Source: JABFRJ01 sp031365465 (GTDB taxonomy: Bacteria; Pseudomonadota; Alphaproteobacteria; Rhizobiales; Hyphomicrobiaceae). From it: 17,998 nt of DNA. The notes under the pieces are model-generated. The model was not told where the DNA came from. It worked only from the letters and a program-made list of their open reading frames with translations, and did no database searches. The stretch lies in contig JANLYD010000459.1 in assembly GCA_031365465.1 (NCBI GenBank), positions 1 to 17,998 of the forward strand, in the 5' to 3' direction. Below are positions 7,129 to 14,473 of the stretch, one piece after another. The position numbers were made by a program, and so were the translations under genes. The stretch's first letter is position 1. Each line of letters opens with the position of its first letter.

Positions 7129-8097
7129 ATGACACACACTGTTCTGAAGGGGCTCGCCTGTCTCGGCCTCGTCCTGGCGCTTGGCAGCGGTAACGCGAGT
7201 GCTTCCGGTGGTGGCGACGCCATTGCCCCCCAGCATTGGACCTTCGGTGGCCTTCGCGGCCATTTCGATCGTGCGCAGTTGCAGCGCGGCTTCCAGGTCT
7301 ACCGCGAGGTCTGCTCCACCTGCCATGGCGTCAAGCGCCTCTCGTTCCGCAACCTGTCTGAAAAAGGCGGTCCCGAGTTCCCCGAAGACGGCGCCAAAGG
7401 TTTGGCAGAAAGCTACAAGGTCAGCGACGGCCCTAACGATCAGGGCAAAATGTTCAAACGCCCCGGCCGCCTGTCCGATCGCATTCCCAGCCCCTTCGAC
7501 AACGACCAGCAGGCGCGCTCGGCCAACAATGGCGCTCTCCCGCCTGACCTCTCGTTGATTGCCAAGGCGCGCAAAGTCGAAGTTGAAAAGCCGTTTTACC
7601 GCGTGCCCGACACGATGCTGCGCGAGCTGGCCACCGGCTATCAGGAGGGCGGGCCCGATTATCTCTATGCGCTGTTGATGGGGTATGGCGAAAACGCGCC
7701 CCCCTACAAAGACGATCGCGGCCACCTGGTTGCCATGACGGAAGCCGACGCGAAGGCCAATCCTGCAATGCCGCGCTGCGCTTCGGTAACTGTCGAAGCC
7801 GGTCGCCCGGACGTGTGCAGCAAGCTGGGCGAAGGCATGCATTACAACGTCGTATATCCCGGTCATCAGATCGCGATGCCGGCACCTCTGCGCGATGGCG
7901 TCCTCAAATACGCCGATGGTACGCCGGCCACGACCGAGAATTACGCCCGCGACGTGACGGCGTTTCTTGCCTGGGCCGCCGACCCCAAGCTCGAAGAGCG
8001 CAAGCAACTCGGCTTGATGGCGATGCTGTACCTGTTGATCACGTCAGTCCTCTTGTACGGGGCCAAACGACGGGTCTGGTCCAACATCCCGCACTGA
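7129..8097 (+). CDS. petC: Cytochrome c1 subunit of the bc1 complex
   Basis: Cytochrome c1 accepts electrons from the Rieske centre and reduces soluble or membrane cytochrome c on the periplasmic side. The ATG at 7129 begins a clear Sec signal peptide (KGLACLGLVLALGSGNASA). Starts further upstream would overlap petB. The mature domain has the c-type haem site CSTCH at 62-66, a candidate axial Met at 250 in IAMPAPL, and a C-terminal anchor helix (about 297-315) followed by the basic KRRVW end typical of c1. Length is 322 aa. It is 25 nt after petB and is the last gene of the operon; a strong hairpin terminator follows. Haem attachment needs periplasmic cytochrome c maturation, for which only the CcdA/Trx pair to the left is a possible local contributor. 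Confidence 0.97.
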   Translation: MTHTVLKGLACLGLVLALGSGNASASGGGDAIAPQHWTFGGLRGHFDRAQLQRGFQVYREVCSTCHGVKRLSFRNLSEKGGPEFPEDGAKGLAESYKVSDGPNDQGKMFKRPGRLSDRIPSPFDNDQQARSANNGALPPDLSLIAKARKVEVEKPFYRVPDTMLRELATGYQEGGPDYLYALLMGYGENAPPYKDDRGHLVAMTEADAKANPAMPRCASVTVEAGRPDVCSKLGEGMHYNVVYPGHQIAMPAPLRDGVLKYADGTPATTENYARDVTAFLAWAADPKLEERKQLGLMAMLYLLITSVLLYGAKRRVWSNIPH

Positions 8098-8122
8098 AAA
8101 CGTGCACGTCTGCGCTAAATCT

Positions 8123-8150
8123 GAAAAGGCTCCGCAATCGGGGCCTTTTC
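8123..8150 (+). terminator. Hairpin terminator of the petABC operon
   Basis: A 12-bp stem with one G-U pair (8123-8134 with 8139-8150) closes on a CAAT tetraloop. The left arm starts with GAAAAGG and the right arm ends in CCTTTTC. The A/T-rich stem base means either strand could end in U after the GC core. It starts 26 nt after the cytochrome c1 stop and clearly separates the bc1 operon from mtnP. Confidence 0.85.
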
Positions 8151-8211
8151 CAGTTGCGCGCCACCTGCCACAACCAAGATTGGCGAGGTGCTGCTGCTCA
8201 GGAACGTTGCG

Positions 8212-9090
8212 ATGACGAAATCGGTGCTCGGCATTCTCGGCGGCAGCGGCCTATACGACCTTCCCGGCCTCACAAATCCAAACTGGATATCGGTGCCATC
8301 GCCGTGGGGCACGCCTTCCGACGCGATCTTGTTTGCCGAACTCGATGGGCTTCCCCTACGTTTTCTTCCCCGCCACGGCCGTGGCCACCACCTAGCGCCA
8401 TCCGGCATTGATTATCGCGCCAACATCGATGCGTTGAAGCGCGCCGGCGTGACCGATCTGGTCTCTCTGTCCGCTTGTGGTTCGCTCGACGAGGCACTCG
8501 CACCCGGGCATTTCGTCCTCGTTGACCAGTTCATCGACCGTACCTTTGCGCGTGAAAAATCGTTCTTCGGCAACGGTCTGGTCGCGCACGTCTCGCTTGC
8601 CGATCCCGTATCTCCGCTGCTGGTCGAAGCGATCGCCCGCGCAGCCGATGCCGAGACCATCCCGTACTCACGCGGCGGAACGTATCTCGTCATGGAGGGT
8701 CCGCAGTTTTCGACCCGCGCCGAATCCCAACTTTACCGTGGCTGGGGAGCGAGCGTCATCGGCATGACCAACATGCCGGAGGCCAAGCTCGCCCGTGAAG
8801 CCGAGATCTGTTATGCGACCGTCGCCATGGTGACCGATTACGATTGCTGGCACGACGATCACGGCTCGGTCGACGTCGCGACGGTCATCAAGGTTCTTGG
8901 CGCCAACGCGTCTAAGGCGCAGCGGCTCGTTGCGCGGCTGGCACGCGATTTTCCCCGCCAGCACCCCTCCTGCCCAATCGGCTCCGATCGTGCCCTCGAC
9001 GTGGCGTTGATCACGTCGCCCGAGCAATATGATCCGGTCCTGCTTGCAAAACTCGACGCCGTTGCGGGGCGAGTTCTCAACCGAACATGA
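8212..9090 (+). CDS. mtnP: S-methyl-5'-thioadenosine phosphorylase
   Basis: Phosphorolysis of 5'-methylthioadenosine, the by-product of polyamine synthesis and some other SAM-dependent reactions, gives adenine and methylthioribose 1-phosphate. The 292-aa protein has the MTAP/PNP family motifs: ILGGSGLYDL at the N-terminus, PRHGRGHHLAPSGIDYRAN, SACGSLDE, EGPQFSTRAES, the MTNMPEAKLAREAEICYA substrate loop, and TDYDCW, whose Asp residues favour 6-amino (adenosine) nucleosides over inosine. The ATG at 8212, with CAGGA at 8199-8203, is preferred over an in-frame GTG at 8188 that lacks such a site. The kinase or isomerase genes of the methionine salvage route are not adjacent, so the fate of methylthioribose phosphate is not shown. 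It is followed 7 nt later by the Kir channel gene. Confidence 0.94.
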   Translation: MTKSVLGILGGSGLYDLPGLTNPNWISVPSPWGTPSDAILFAELDGLPLRFLPRHGRGHHLAPSGIDYRANIDALKRAGVTDLVSLSACGSLDEALAPGHFVLVDQFIDRTFAREKSFFGNGLVAHVSLADPVSPLLVEAIARAADAETIPYSRGGTYLVMEGPQFSTRAESQLYRGWGASVIGMTNMPEAKLAREAEICYATVAMVTDYDCWHDDHGSVDVATVIKVLGANASKAQRLVARLARDFPRQHPSCPIGSDRALDVALITSPEQYDPVLLAKLDAVAGRVLNRT

Positions 9091-9097
9091 GGCGACC

Positions 9098-9999
9098 GTG
9101 AAAGACCAGGAACGCCGTCCGTTCGGCAAATTTCGGACGACACATCGCCATCAGACCCTCCGGTTCGGCGACCGCACCGTCGAGCGCATCGGCATGCCAC
9201 ACGCGCCGTTCGGCGATGCTTTCCATTATCTTATGCGGACGTCCTGGCCGATCTTCTGCATCTCGTTTTCAGCCTATTACCTGCTTATCAATCTCGCCTT
9301 CGCCGCCGTGCTGTACTGCGATCTTGCCGGCATCGAAAACGCCAAGCCTGACTCGTTCGGCGATGCCTTCATGTTTTCGGTCCAGACGATCGCCACGATC
9401 GGGTATGGCCATCTGTCGCCGAAATCGGCCTTCATCAACGCCGTCGTGGTGTTTGAATCTATGGCAGCCTTTCTCAGCCTCTCGCTGTGGACCGGCTTGG
9501 CATTCTCGCGCTTCTCGCGTCCGACAGCACGTGTCCTGTTCTCCGACAATGCCGTCATCACGTCGGATAATGGCGTACCCACTTTGATGTTCCGGGTTGC
9601 CAATGGCCGCGGCAATCGCATCGTCGATGCTTCGATGAGCTTGACGTTGCTCCGCAACGAGATCAACGCCGAGGGCGTCGAATGGCGCCGTCAAGTCGAC
9701 CTGCAACTGGTGCGCGGCCGCTCCGGCGTCTTTGCACTCACCTGGACGGTCAGCACCGGCTCGACGCCTCGAGCCCCCTCGCCAATTTCGAGCAGCTTTT
9801 GGCGTCGGACGCAGAGCCCCAATTAATTGCCTCGCTTGTCGGGGTCGACGACACGTTCGGCCAACCCGTTCACGCCATGCACTACTACGATGCGAGCCGC
9901 ATTCATCCCCACAAGCACTTTGTCGATATCGCGTCGATTGCCGCAGACGGCCGCGCTATCATCGATTTTACGCGCTTTCACGACGTCATCGACGATTGA
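9098..9999 (+). pseudogene. KirBac-type inward-rectifier K+ channel, split by a 1-base frameshift
   Basis: The N-terminal part is a textbook bacterial Kir channel: slide helix (DAFHYLMRTSWP), outer helix (about 47-72), pore helix and filter TIATIGYG (filter T100-G104), inner helix (about 117-140), then the cytoplasmic beta domain. In the first frame, similarity ends at FALTWTV and the reading runs on through 25 unrelated residues to TAA at 9824-9826. The rest of the cytoplasmic domain (DASSPLANFEQ, LVGVDDTFGQPVHAMHYY, HFVDIAS, DFTRFHDV) continues in the -1 frame to 9999. The switch is at about 9751: one missing base, probably a C before CAGCAC, would restore about 300 codons, a normal KirBac length. 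The GTG start at 9098 with GAGG at 9089-9092 fits; an ATG at 9029 would overlap mtnP. It may be a genuine mutation or a sequencing error. Confidence 0.88.
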
Positions 10000-10038
10000 T
10001 ACTTTTGGTCGATCCTTCGATTTAACCGGACCCTTCCT

Positions 10039-11151
10039 ATGACGGCCCCCAGATACACATCGCTCGCAGCAAGCCTCCCGGCCACAGTGCCGTTCGTCGG
10101 TCCTGAAACTCAGGAACGCGCACGCGGCGCGCCCTTTCGCGCCCGCATCGGCGCCAATGAAAGCGTGTTCGGTCCCTCGCCCAAGGCCATCGCCGCCATG
10201 CGATCAGCCGCATCCGCATGCTGGATGTACTGCGATCCCGAGAATTTCGAACTCAAGCATGCTCTCGCGGCCCACCTCGGCATCGCGCCTGAAAACATCG
10301 CCGTCGCCGAAGGCATCGACAGCCTGTTCGGTTACACCGCGCGGCTGTTCCTCGATGCGGGCGACACCGTCGTCTCCTCGTTGGGCGCCTATCCGACTTT
10401 CAACTTTCATGTTGCCGGCTTTGGCGCTCGCCTCGTCACTGTCCCCTACGTCGCCGACCGCGAAGATCCGCAAAGCCTGCTAGCCGCAGCCGCCCGCGAG
10501 AACCCGAAACTGATTTACTTCGCCAATCCCGACAACCCGATGGCCTCCTGCTGGGATGCCGCGGCCGTGCAACGCTTTATCGCGGGGATTCCTGCCGGCA
10601 GCGTCCTTTGCCTGGACGAAGCCTATCATGAGTTCGCGCCCGCAGGCACCACGCCGCCGCTCGACGTCAGCGTTCCCAACGTCCTTCGCTTTCGCACGTT
10701 TTCCAAAGCTTACGGCATGGCCGGCGCACGCATCGCCTACGTCATCGGCGAAGCACAACTGATCAAGTCCTTTGACAAGATCCGTAACCATTTCTCGGTC
10801 AATCGCATCGCGCAGGCCGGTGCGCTCGCAGCCTTGGCCGACCAGCCCTACCTGCACAGCGTCGTAGCGCAGGTCGCGTCCGCTCGCGACCGTATCGGCG
10901 ACATCGGACGCGCCAACGGTTTGACGCCGCTGCCGTCAGCCGCCAATTTCGTCGCCCTCGATTGCCACCGCGACGGCATCTTTGCCAAACGTGTGCTGGA
11001 CGGCTTGATCGCTCGTGGCGTCTTCGTTCGGATGCCGGGAGTGGCGCCGCTCAACCGTTGCATTCGCATTTCGGCCGGCACCAGCGCCGACCTCGCCGTT
11101 TTCGCCGAAGCGTTGCCGCTCGCTCTCGTCGACGCCGTTGGCACCCTTTGA
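10039..11151 (+). CDS. HisC-like PLP-dependent aminotransferase
   Basis: A 370-aa fold-type I aminotransferase of the histidinol-phosphate aminotransferase family. Visible landmarks in order are ANE near residues 39-41 (HisC-like substrate loop), NPDNP, the cofactor aspartate and tyrosine in DEAYHEF (D193, Y196), the Schiff-base lysine in TFSKAYGMAGARIAY (K223), and the substrate-carboxylate arginine in CIRISAG near the C-terminus. No his genes are nearby. The next gene is a RidA-fold protein, a family that often accompanies PLP enzymes, and mtnP lies one gene upstream of the Kir relic. The substrate may be histidinol phosphate, an aromatic amino acid or another keto acid; I would not name it hisC on this evidence. 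The ATG at 10039 has only a poor ribosome-binding site. Confidence 0.88.
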   Translation: MTAPRYTSLAASLPATVPFVGPETQERARGAPFRARIGANESVFGPSPKAIAAMRSAASACWMYCDPENFELKHALAAHLGIAPENIAVAEGIDSLFGYTARLFLDAGDTVVSSLGAYPTFNFHVAGFGARLVTVPYVADREDPQSLLAAAARENPKLIYFANPDNPMASCWDAAAVQRFIAGIPAGSVLCLDEAYHEFAPAGTTPPLDVSVPNVLRFRTFSKAYGMAGARIAYVIGEAQLIKSFDKIRNHFSVNRIAQAGALAALADQPYLHSVVAQVASARDRIGDIGRANGLTPLPSAANFVALDCHRDGIFAKRVLDGLIARGVFVRMPGVAPLNRCIRISAGTSADLAVFAEALPLALVDAVGTL

Positions 11152-11212
11152 CCAATAGACATCCGCAAATGCGACCCTATGGTCTCCACAGTTTGCAATC
11201 TCGGAATACCAC

Positions 11213-11596
11213 ATGAAGATCCGCGCCATCACCGCACACGACGGAAACCAGCCCGTCAGCCGCTATGCCGAAGCCATGGAAGTCACCGACGCCAAGCGCT
11301 GGGTGTTCCTCTCAGGCCAGACCCCCATGCGTCCCGACGGAACGATTTCCAGCGATTTCCGCGAGCAGGCTCGCCAAGTCTGGGCAAACATCCAGGCTCA
11401 GCTACGAGCGTCCGCGATGACCTTGGACAATCTCGTCAAAGTCACGGTGTTTCTTTCCGATCGTCGCTACGGACCCATTCATCGCGCTATCCGCGAGGAA
11501 ATCCTCGGTGATCGCGTACTTGGCCTCACGGTCATCATCGTCGGCGCCCTCGACGAGCGCTGGTTGCTCGAAGTCGAAGTGATCGCCGCCGACTGA
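11213..11596 (+). CDS. RidA/YjgF-fold protein lacking the catalytic arginine
   Basis: A 127-aa protein with the Rid fold: FLSGQTPMRPDGTI, the helix EQARQVWANIQAQL, NLVKVTVFLSD and the C-terminal strand LLEVEVIAA. Archetypal RidA hydrolyses reactive enamines/imines released by PLP enzymes and uses a conserved Arg near residue 105 in a PARxxVEV context. Aligning the last strands places Leu105 (VLGLTVIIV) there, and the preceding PA is also lost. The protein is therefore unlikely to be an orthodox RidA deaminase and may be one of the Arg-less Rid subfamilies. It follows the HisC-like aminotransferase by 61 nt, and a joint function is inferred from that position only. The ATG at 11213 has a weak GGA upstream (11203-11205). 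Confidence 0.85.
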   Translation: MKIRAITAHDGNQPVSRYAEAMEVTDAKRWVFLSGQTPMRPDGTISSDFREQARQVWANIQAQLRASAMTLDNLVKVTVFLSDRRYGPIHRAIREEILGDRVLGLTVIIVGALDERWLLEVEVIAAD

Positions 11597-11598
11597 AA

Positions 11599-11696
11599 CG
11601 CGCGCCGTGCCATTCATGTCGCGGCTGTGGACGCCCGTTGTGGCGCGCGGTATGGAGCCGTTCGAACGTGGTGCTCGACTGCCGGCAGGCGCCTGC
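11599..11696. other. Transketolase leader with several palindromes
   Basis: The 133 nt between the Rid-fold gene and transketolase contain CGCGCGCC (11599-11606) pairing with GGCGCGCG (11642-11649) across 35 nt, a 10-bp perfect palindrome CGTTCGAACG at 11659-11668, and a 12-bp perfect palindrome GCAGGCGCCTGC at 11685-11696. The first could end the upstream transcript, and the later two could be operators or RNA stems. None matches a regulator I recognise, and GC-rich DNA makes chance palindromes common. Confidence 0.3.
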
Positions 11697-11729
11697 GCTG
11701 TAAAACGAGACAACCTGCGGAGACCGCCC

Positions 11730-13721
11730 ATGAACACTACGTCCATGACCTCTACGTCCGTTCGCGAGCGCGATCTGGCCAACGCCATTCGCGCCCTCGC
11801 GATGGATGCCGTGCAAGCCGCAAACTCGGGTCATCCCGGCATGCCGATGGGAATGGCCGACGTTGCAACGGTGTTGTTTCGCGAGTTCTTGAAGTTCGAC
11901 GCTGCCGCGCCGGAATGGCCAGATCGCGACCGCTTCATCTTGTCGGCTGGTCACGGCTCCATGCTGCTCTATGCGCTGCTATATCTGAATGGATATCCCG
12001 GCATGGAGATGTCTGACCTCAAGGCGTTCCGCCAACTTGGTTCGAAAACCGCTGGCCATCCTGAGTTCGGCCACGCCCCCGGCATCGAAACCACCACCGG
12101 CCCGCTCGGCCAAGGCATCGCCAACGCAGTCGGGTTCGCCCTCGCCGAGCGCATGCTGGAAGCCCGACACGGCTCCGACCTCGTCGATCACTACACCTAC
12201 GTGATCTGCGGCGACGGTTGCCTCATGGAAGGCGTCAGCCAGGAAGCGATCTCGCTTGCCGGACATCTGAGACTGTCGAAGCTGATCGTCCTCTGGGACA
12301 ACAACTCCATCTCCATCGATGGCGCGACGTCGCTGGCTGTGTCCGACGATGAGGCCAAGCGCTTCCAGGCTTCCGGCTGGAACACCGCAAAGGTCGATGG
12401 CCACAACCCCGCTGAGATTCGCGCCGCTTTGTCAGCCGCACAGAAATCCGACAAGCCGACGCTGATTGCCTGCAAGACACTGATCGGCTTCGGCTCGCCG
12501 AAAAAGCAGGGCACCGCCGCAGCGCACGGCGAGCCGTTGGGCGCCGACGAGATCGAGGCGACGCGTGAAAAGCTCGGCTGGAACAGTCCCGCATTCGAGA
12601 TTCCCGCAGCCATTCTGAATACGTGGCGCACGGCCGGCGCTCGCGGAGCATCTCAGCGTCAAGACTGGGAGAAGCGCGCGGCAAAGCTGCCGCACTCCGC
12701 CTTCGCCGATCCGGTGACGCCTGAGATCGCCGCCGCGATCGGCACGGCCGCACGTACGATCGCCAAAACCTTTATTGCCGAAAAAGCCAAGCTCGCCACC
12801 CGCGTCTCCTCGCAGAAAGTCATCGAGGCGCTGCTGCCAGCGCTCCCCGCACTGCTTGGCGGATCAGCGGATTTGACCGGCTCGAACGGCACCCGCACTA
12901 AGCTGCACACGTCCGTGTCCGCGAGCGATTTCAAAGCCAATTACCTCCACTACGGCGTGCGTGAACACGGCATGGCAGCCGCCATGAACGGCATCGCGCT
13001 GCACGGCGGCTTCGTTCCCTACGGCGCAACCTTCCTCGTATTCACCGACTACTGCCGACCGGCAATTCGTTTGGCCGCCTTGATGCAGCAACGCGTCGTC
13101 TACGTAATGACACACGACAGCATCGGTCTTGGCGAAGATGGACCGACCCATCAGCCGGTCGAGCACCTGTCCGCCCTGCGCGCCATTCCCAACTTGCAAG
13201 TTTTCCGGCCTGCCGATGCCGTCGAGGTCGCAGAATGCTGGGAACTGGCGCTGACATCGAAAGACACGCCCTCAGTCTTGGCTTTGACCCGGCAGGGTCT
13301 TCCCACCCTGCGCACCGAAGCGAGCGAAAACAAATCGTCCAAGGGCGCTTACGTTCTTGCGGAAGCGGATGGCAAGCGCGCAGTGACACTCATTGCCACT
13401 GGCTCCGAAGTCGAAATCGCTCTCGCCGCGCGCGCGTTGCTGGCCAAGGACGGCATCGCGGCAGCCGTTGTGTCGATGCCGTCGATGGAACGCTTCGCAT
13501 CACAAGACGTCGCCTATCGCACGTCCGTTCTCGGCACTGGTCCCACTGTAGCCGTCGAGGCCGGCATCCAACAAAGCTGGGATCGCTGGCTCAAGCCCAC
13601 CGACAGGTTCGTCGGGATGCACAGTTTCGGTGCCTCCGGTCCCATCGCGCAGCTCTATGAGCATTTCGGCATCACACCTGCCAAGATCGCCGAAGCGGCA
13701 AAAACCGCCATCGGCGGCTGA
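11730..13721 (+). CDS. tkt: Transketolase
   Basis: Transketolase moves two-carbon units between sugar phosphates in the non-oxidative pentose phosphate (and, where present, Calvin) pathway, using thiamine diphosphate and a divalent metal. It is 663 aa, the standard length. Visible landmarks: the N-terminal NSGHPGMPMG (H35), the cofactor motif GDGCLMEGVSQE at 161-172 ending in LWDNN, the catalytic glutamate E412 in GVREHGM, and the loop THDSIGLGEDGPTHQPVEHL. The ATG at 11730 has GCGGAGA upstream and begins a normal N-terminus; an in-frame ATG at 11607 would add 41 non-conserved residues. It is not flanked by other Calvin-cycle or pentose-pathway genes, so it is probably the housekeeping copy. 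A hairpin overlaps its stop codon. Confidence 0.96.
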   Translation: MNTTSMTSTSVRERDLANAIRALAMDAVQAANSGHPGMPMGMADVATVLFREFLKFDAAAPEWPDRDRFILSAGHGSMLLYALLYLNGYPGMEMSDLKAFRQLGSKTAGHPEFGHAPGIETTTGPLGQGIANAVGFALAERMLEARHGSDLVDHYTYVICGDGCLMEGVSQEAISLAGHLRLSKLIVLWDNNSISIDGATSLAVSDDEAKRFQASGWNTAKVDGHNPAEIRAALSAAQKSDKPTLIACKTLIGFGSPKKQGTAAAHGEPLGADEIEATREKLGWNSPAFEIPAAILNTWRTAGARGASQRQDWEKRAAKLPHSAFADPVTPEIAAAIGTAARTIAKTFIAEKAKLATRVSSQKVIEALLPALPALLGGSADLTGSNGTRTKLHTSVSASDFKANYLHYGVREHGMAAAMNGIALHGGFVPYGATFLVFTDYCRPAIRLAALMQQRVVYVMTHDSIGLGEDGPTHQPVEHLSALRAIPNLQVFRPADAVEVAECWELALTSKDTPSVLALTRQGLPTLRTEASENKSSKGAYVLAEADGKRAVTLIATGSEVEIALAARALLAKDGIAAAVVSMPSMERFASQDVAYRTSVLGTGPTVAVEAGIQQSWDRWLKPTDRFVGMHSFGASGPIAQLYEHFGITPAKIAEAAKTAIGG

Positions 13722-13758
13722 CGCCACACCACACGGTAAATACTCGGTATGTGGCGTC
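13720..13758 (+). terminator. Hairpin overlapping the transketolase stop codon
   Basis: A 9-bp perfect inverted repeat, GACGCCACA (13720-13728) and TGTGGCGTC (13750-13758), begins on the last two bases of the tkt stop codon. Its loop is 21 nt. No U-run follows, so it is either a weak or factor-assisted terminator, or an mRNA 3' end stabiliser. Confidence 0.45.
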
Positions 13759-13806
13759 CGTGCGCTATTCTGGTGGCGAATCGCGACTTAAAGAGATGCC
13801 TACGGA

Positions 13807-14388
13807 ATGAGTCCGGCGAGCGGGGCACCTCTGATGAGCGGTCGAATTCTGATTTTTTCGGTTGTCGTTCTAGGCGGTTGCGCCAAGCCGTTGGAAGTCG
13901 GCTCCATCACCGAGATCCAGAATTCCACCGGTAGCAAAAGTATCGACGTTCTCGAACCCAAACGGGTTGCGGGCCAATCAAGCGTACCGGAATTCTCGGG
14001 CGACCAGCTGTTAGAGGTCCGCACATACGCCGACACTGAATCGAACGGTCGGGTCGAAGTTGCCGGCGCCCAGTGCGAACTGACGGCGTCGGATTTCAAG
14101 GCCGGCATGGAAACTCCTGCTAAAGTCCGTGTGCCCCTGTATCGCAATCAGTCGAGCACGCTTGCCGTCGCTTGCCAGAAGTCCGGCTATCGAAAGAAAA
14201 TGATCACGGTCACGGCCATGGATGTGACGCGCCAACAGCGCATGGCGAGCGGCGCTGGCGGCGGGCTGCTGGGTGTGGCTGTCGTCGCTGCCTTCGACGC
14301 TGCCGCCGACAATACCAAGAACGAATGGAAATACCCGATCGCCGCCGTTATTCTTGAACCCGACGTCGCGTCCAAAGCTGGCAAGTAA
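13807..14388 (+). CDS. Small putative lipoprotein with PEGA-like segment
   Basis: A 193-aa protein of unknown function. The N-terminus has a short charged region, a hydrophobic run and a lipobox, VLGGC, so it should be processed at Cys25 and anchored in a membrane. A later ATG at 13834 (lipid Cys at 16) would also give a normal lipoprotein signal; AAGAGA at 13791-13796 weakly favours 13807. The middle (about 99-140, with cysteines flanking a TPAKVRVPLYR... KSGYRKKMITV pattern) resembles a small PEGA-like beta domain, and is followed by a Gly/Ala-rich hydrophobic stretch (about 148-165) and a WKYP motif seen in several small envelope lipoproteins. No partner is suggested by position. It sits between transketolase and the methionine operon. 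Confidence 0.7.
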   Translation: MSPASGAPLMSGRILIFSVVVLGGCAKPLEVGSITEIQNSTGSKSIDVLEPKRVAGQSSVPEFSGDQLLEVRTYADTESNGRVEVAGAQCELTASDFKAGMETPAKVRVPLYRNQSSTLAVACQKSGYRKKMITVTAMDVTRQQRMASGAGGGLLGVAVVAAFDAAADNTKNEWKYPIAAVILEPDVASKAGK

Positions 14389-14438
14389 CCCTGCCGGAAC
14401 CGAAAAATGCATTGATACGACACGCGTTCATTTCCATC

Positions 14439-14466
14439 TTGACACATAAAGATATCTTTATATGCT
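14439..14466 (+). promoter_or_regulatory. sahR promoter overlapped by a 16-bp palindromic operator
   Basis: TTGACA (14439-14444) and TATGCT (14461-14466) form a good -35/-10 pair with a 16-nt spacer. A 16-bp perfect palindrome, ATAAAGATATCTTTAT, occupies 14446-14461 and so fills the spacer, with a further CA/TG match outside it (14443-14444 with 14463-14464). Its position implies repression by steric block. From published work on SahR regulons, ArsR-family SahR controls SAM-cycle genes through AT-rich palindromic sites; this site and the gene it precedes fit that model. The assignment of this exact motif to SahR is inference. Confidence 0.82.
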
Positions 14467-14473
14467 GCGTGAC

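Noticed and set aside
7120..8007. A 295-codon open frame on the minus strand over cytochrome c1
   Set aside because: Cytochrome c1 with its haem site and signal peptide occupies the plus strand; the antisense frame has no domain.
9743..9760. Programmed -1 ribosomal frameshift in the Kir gene
   Set aside because: The junction has no X XXY YYZ slippery heptamer and no evident downstream stem-loop. A one-base deletion or sequencing error explains it more simply.
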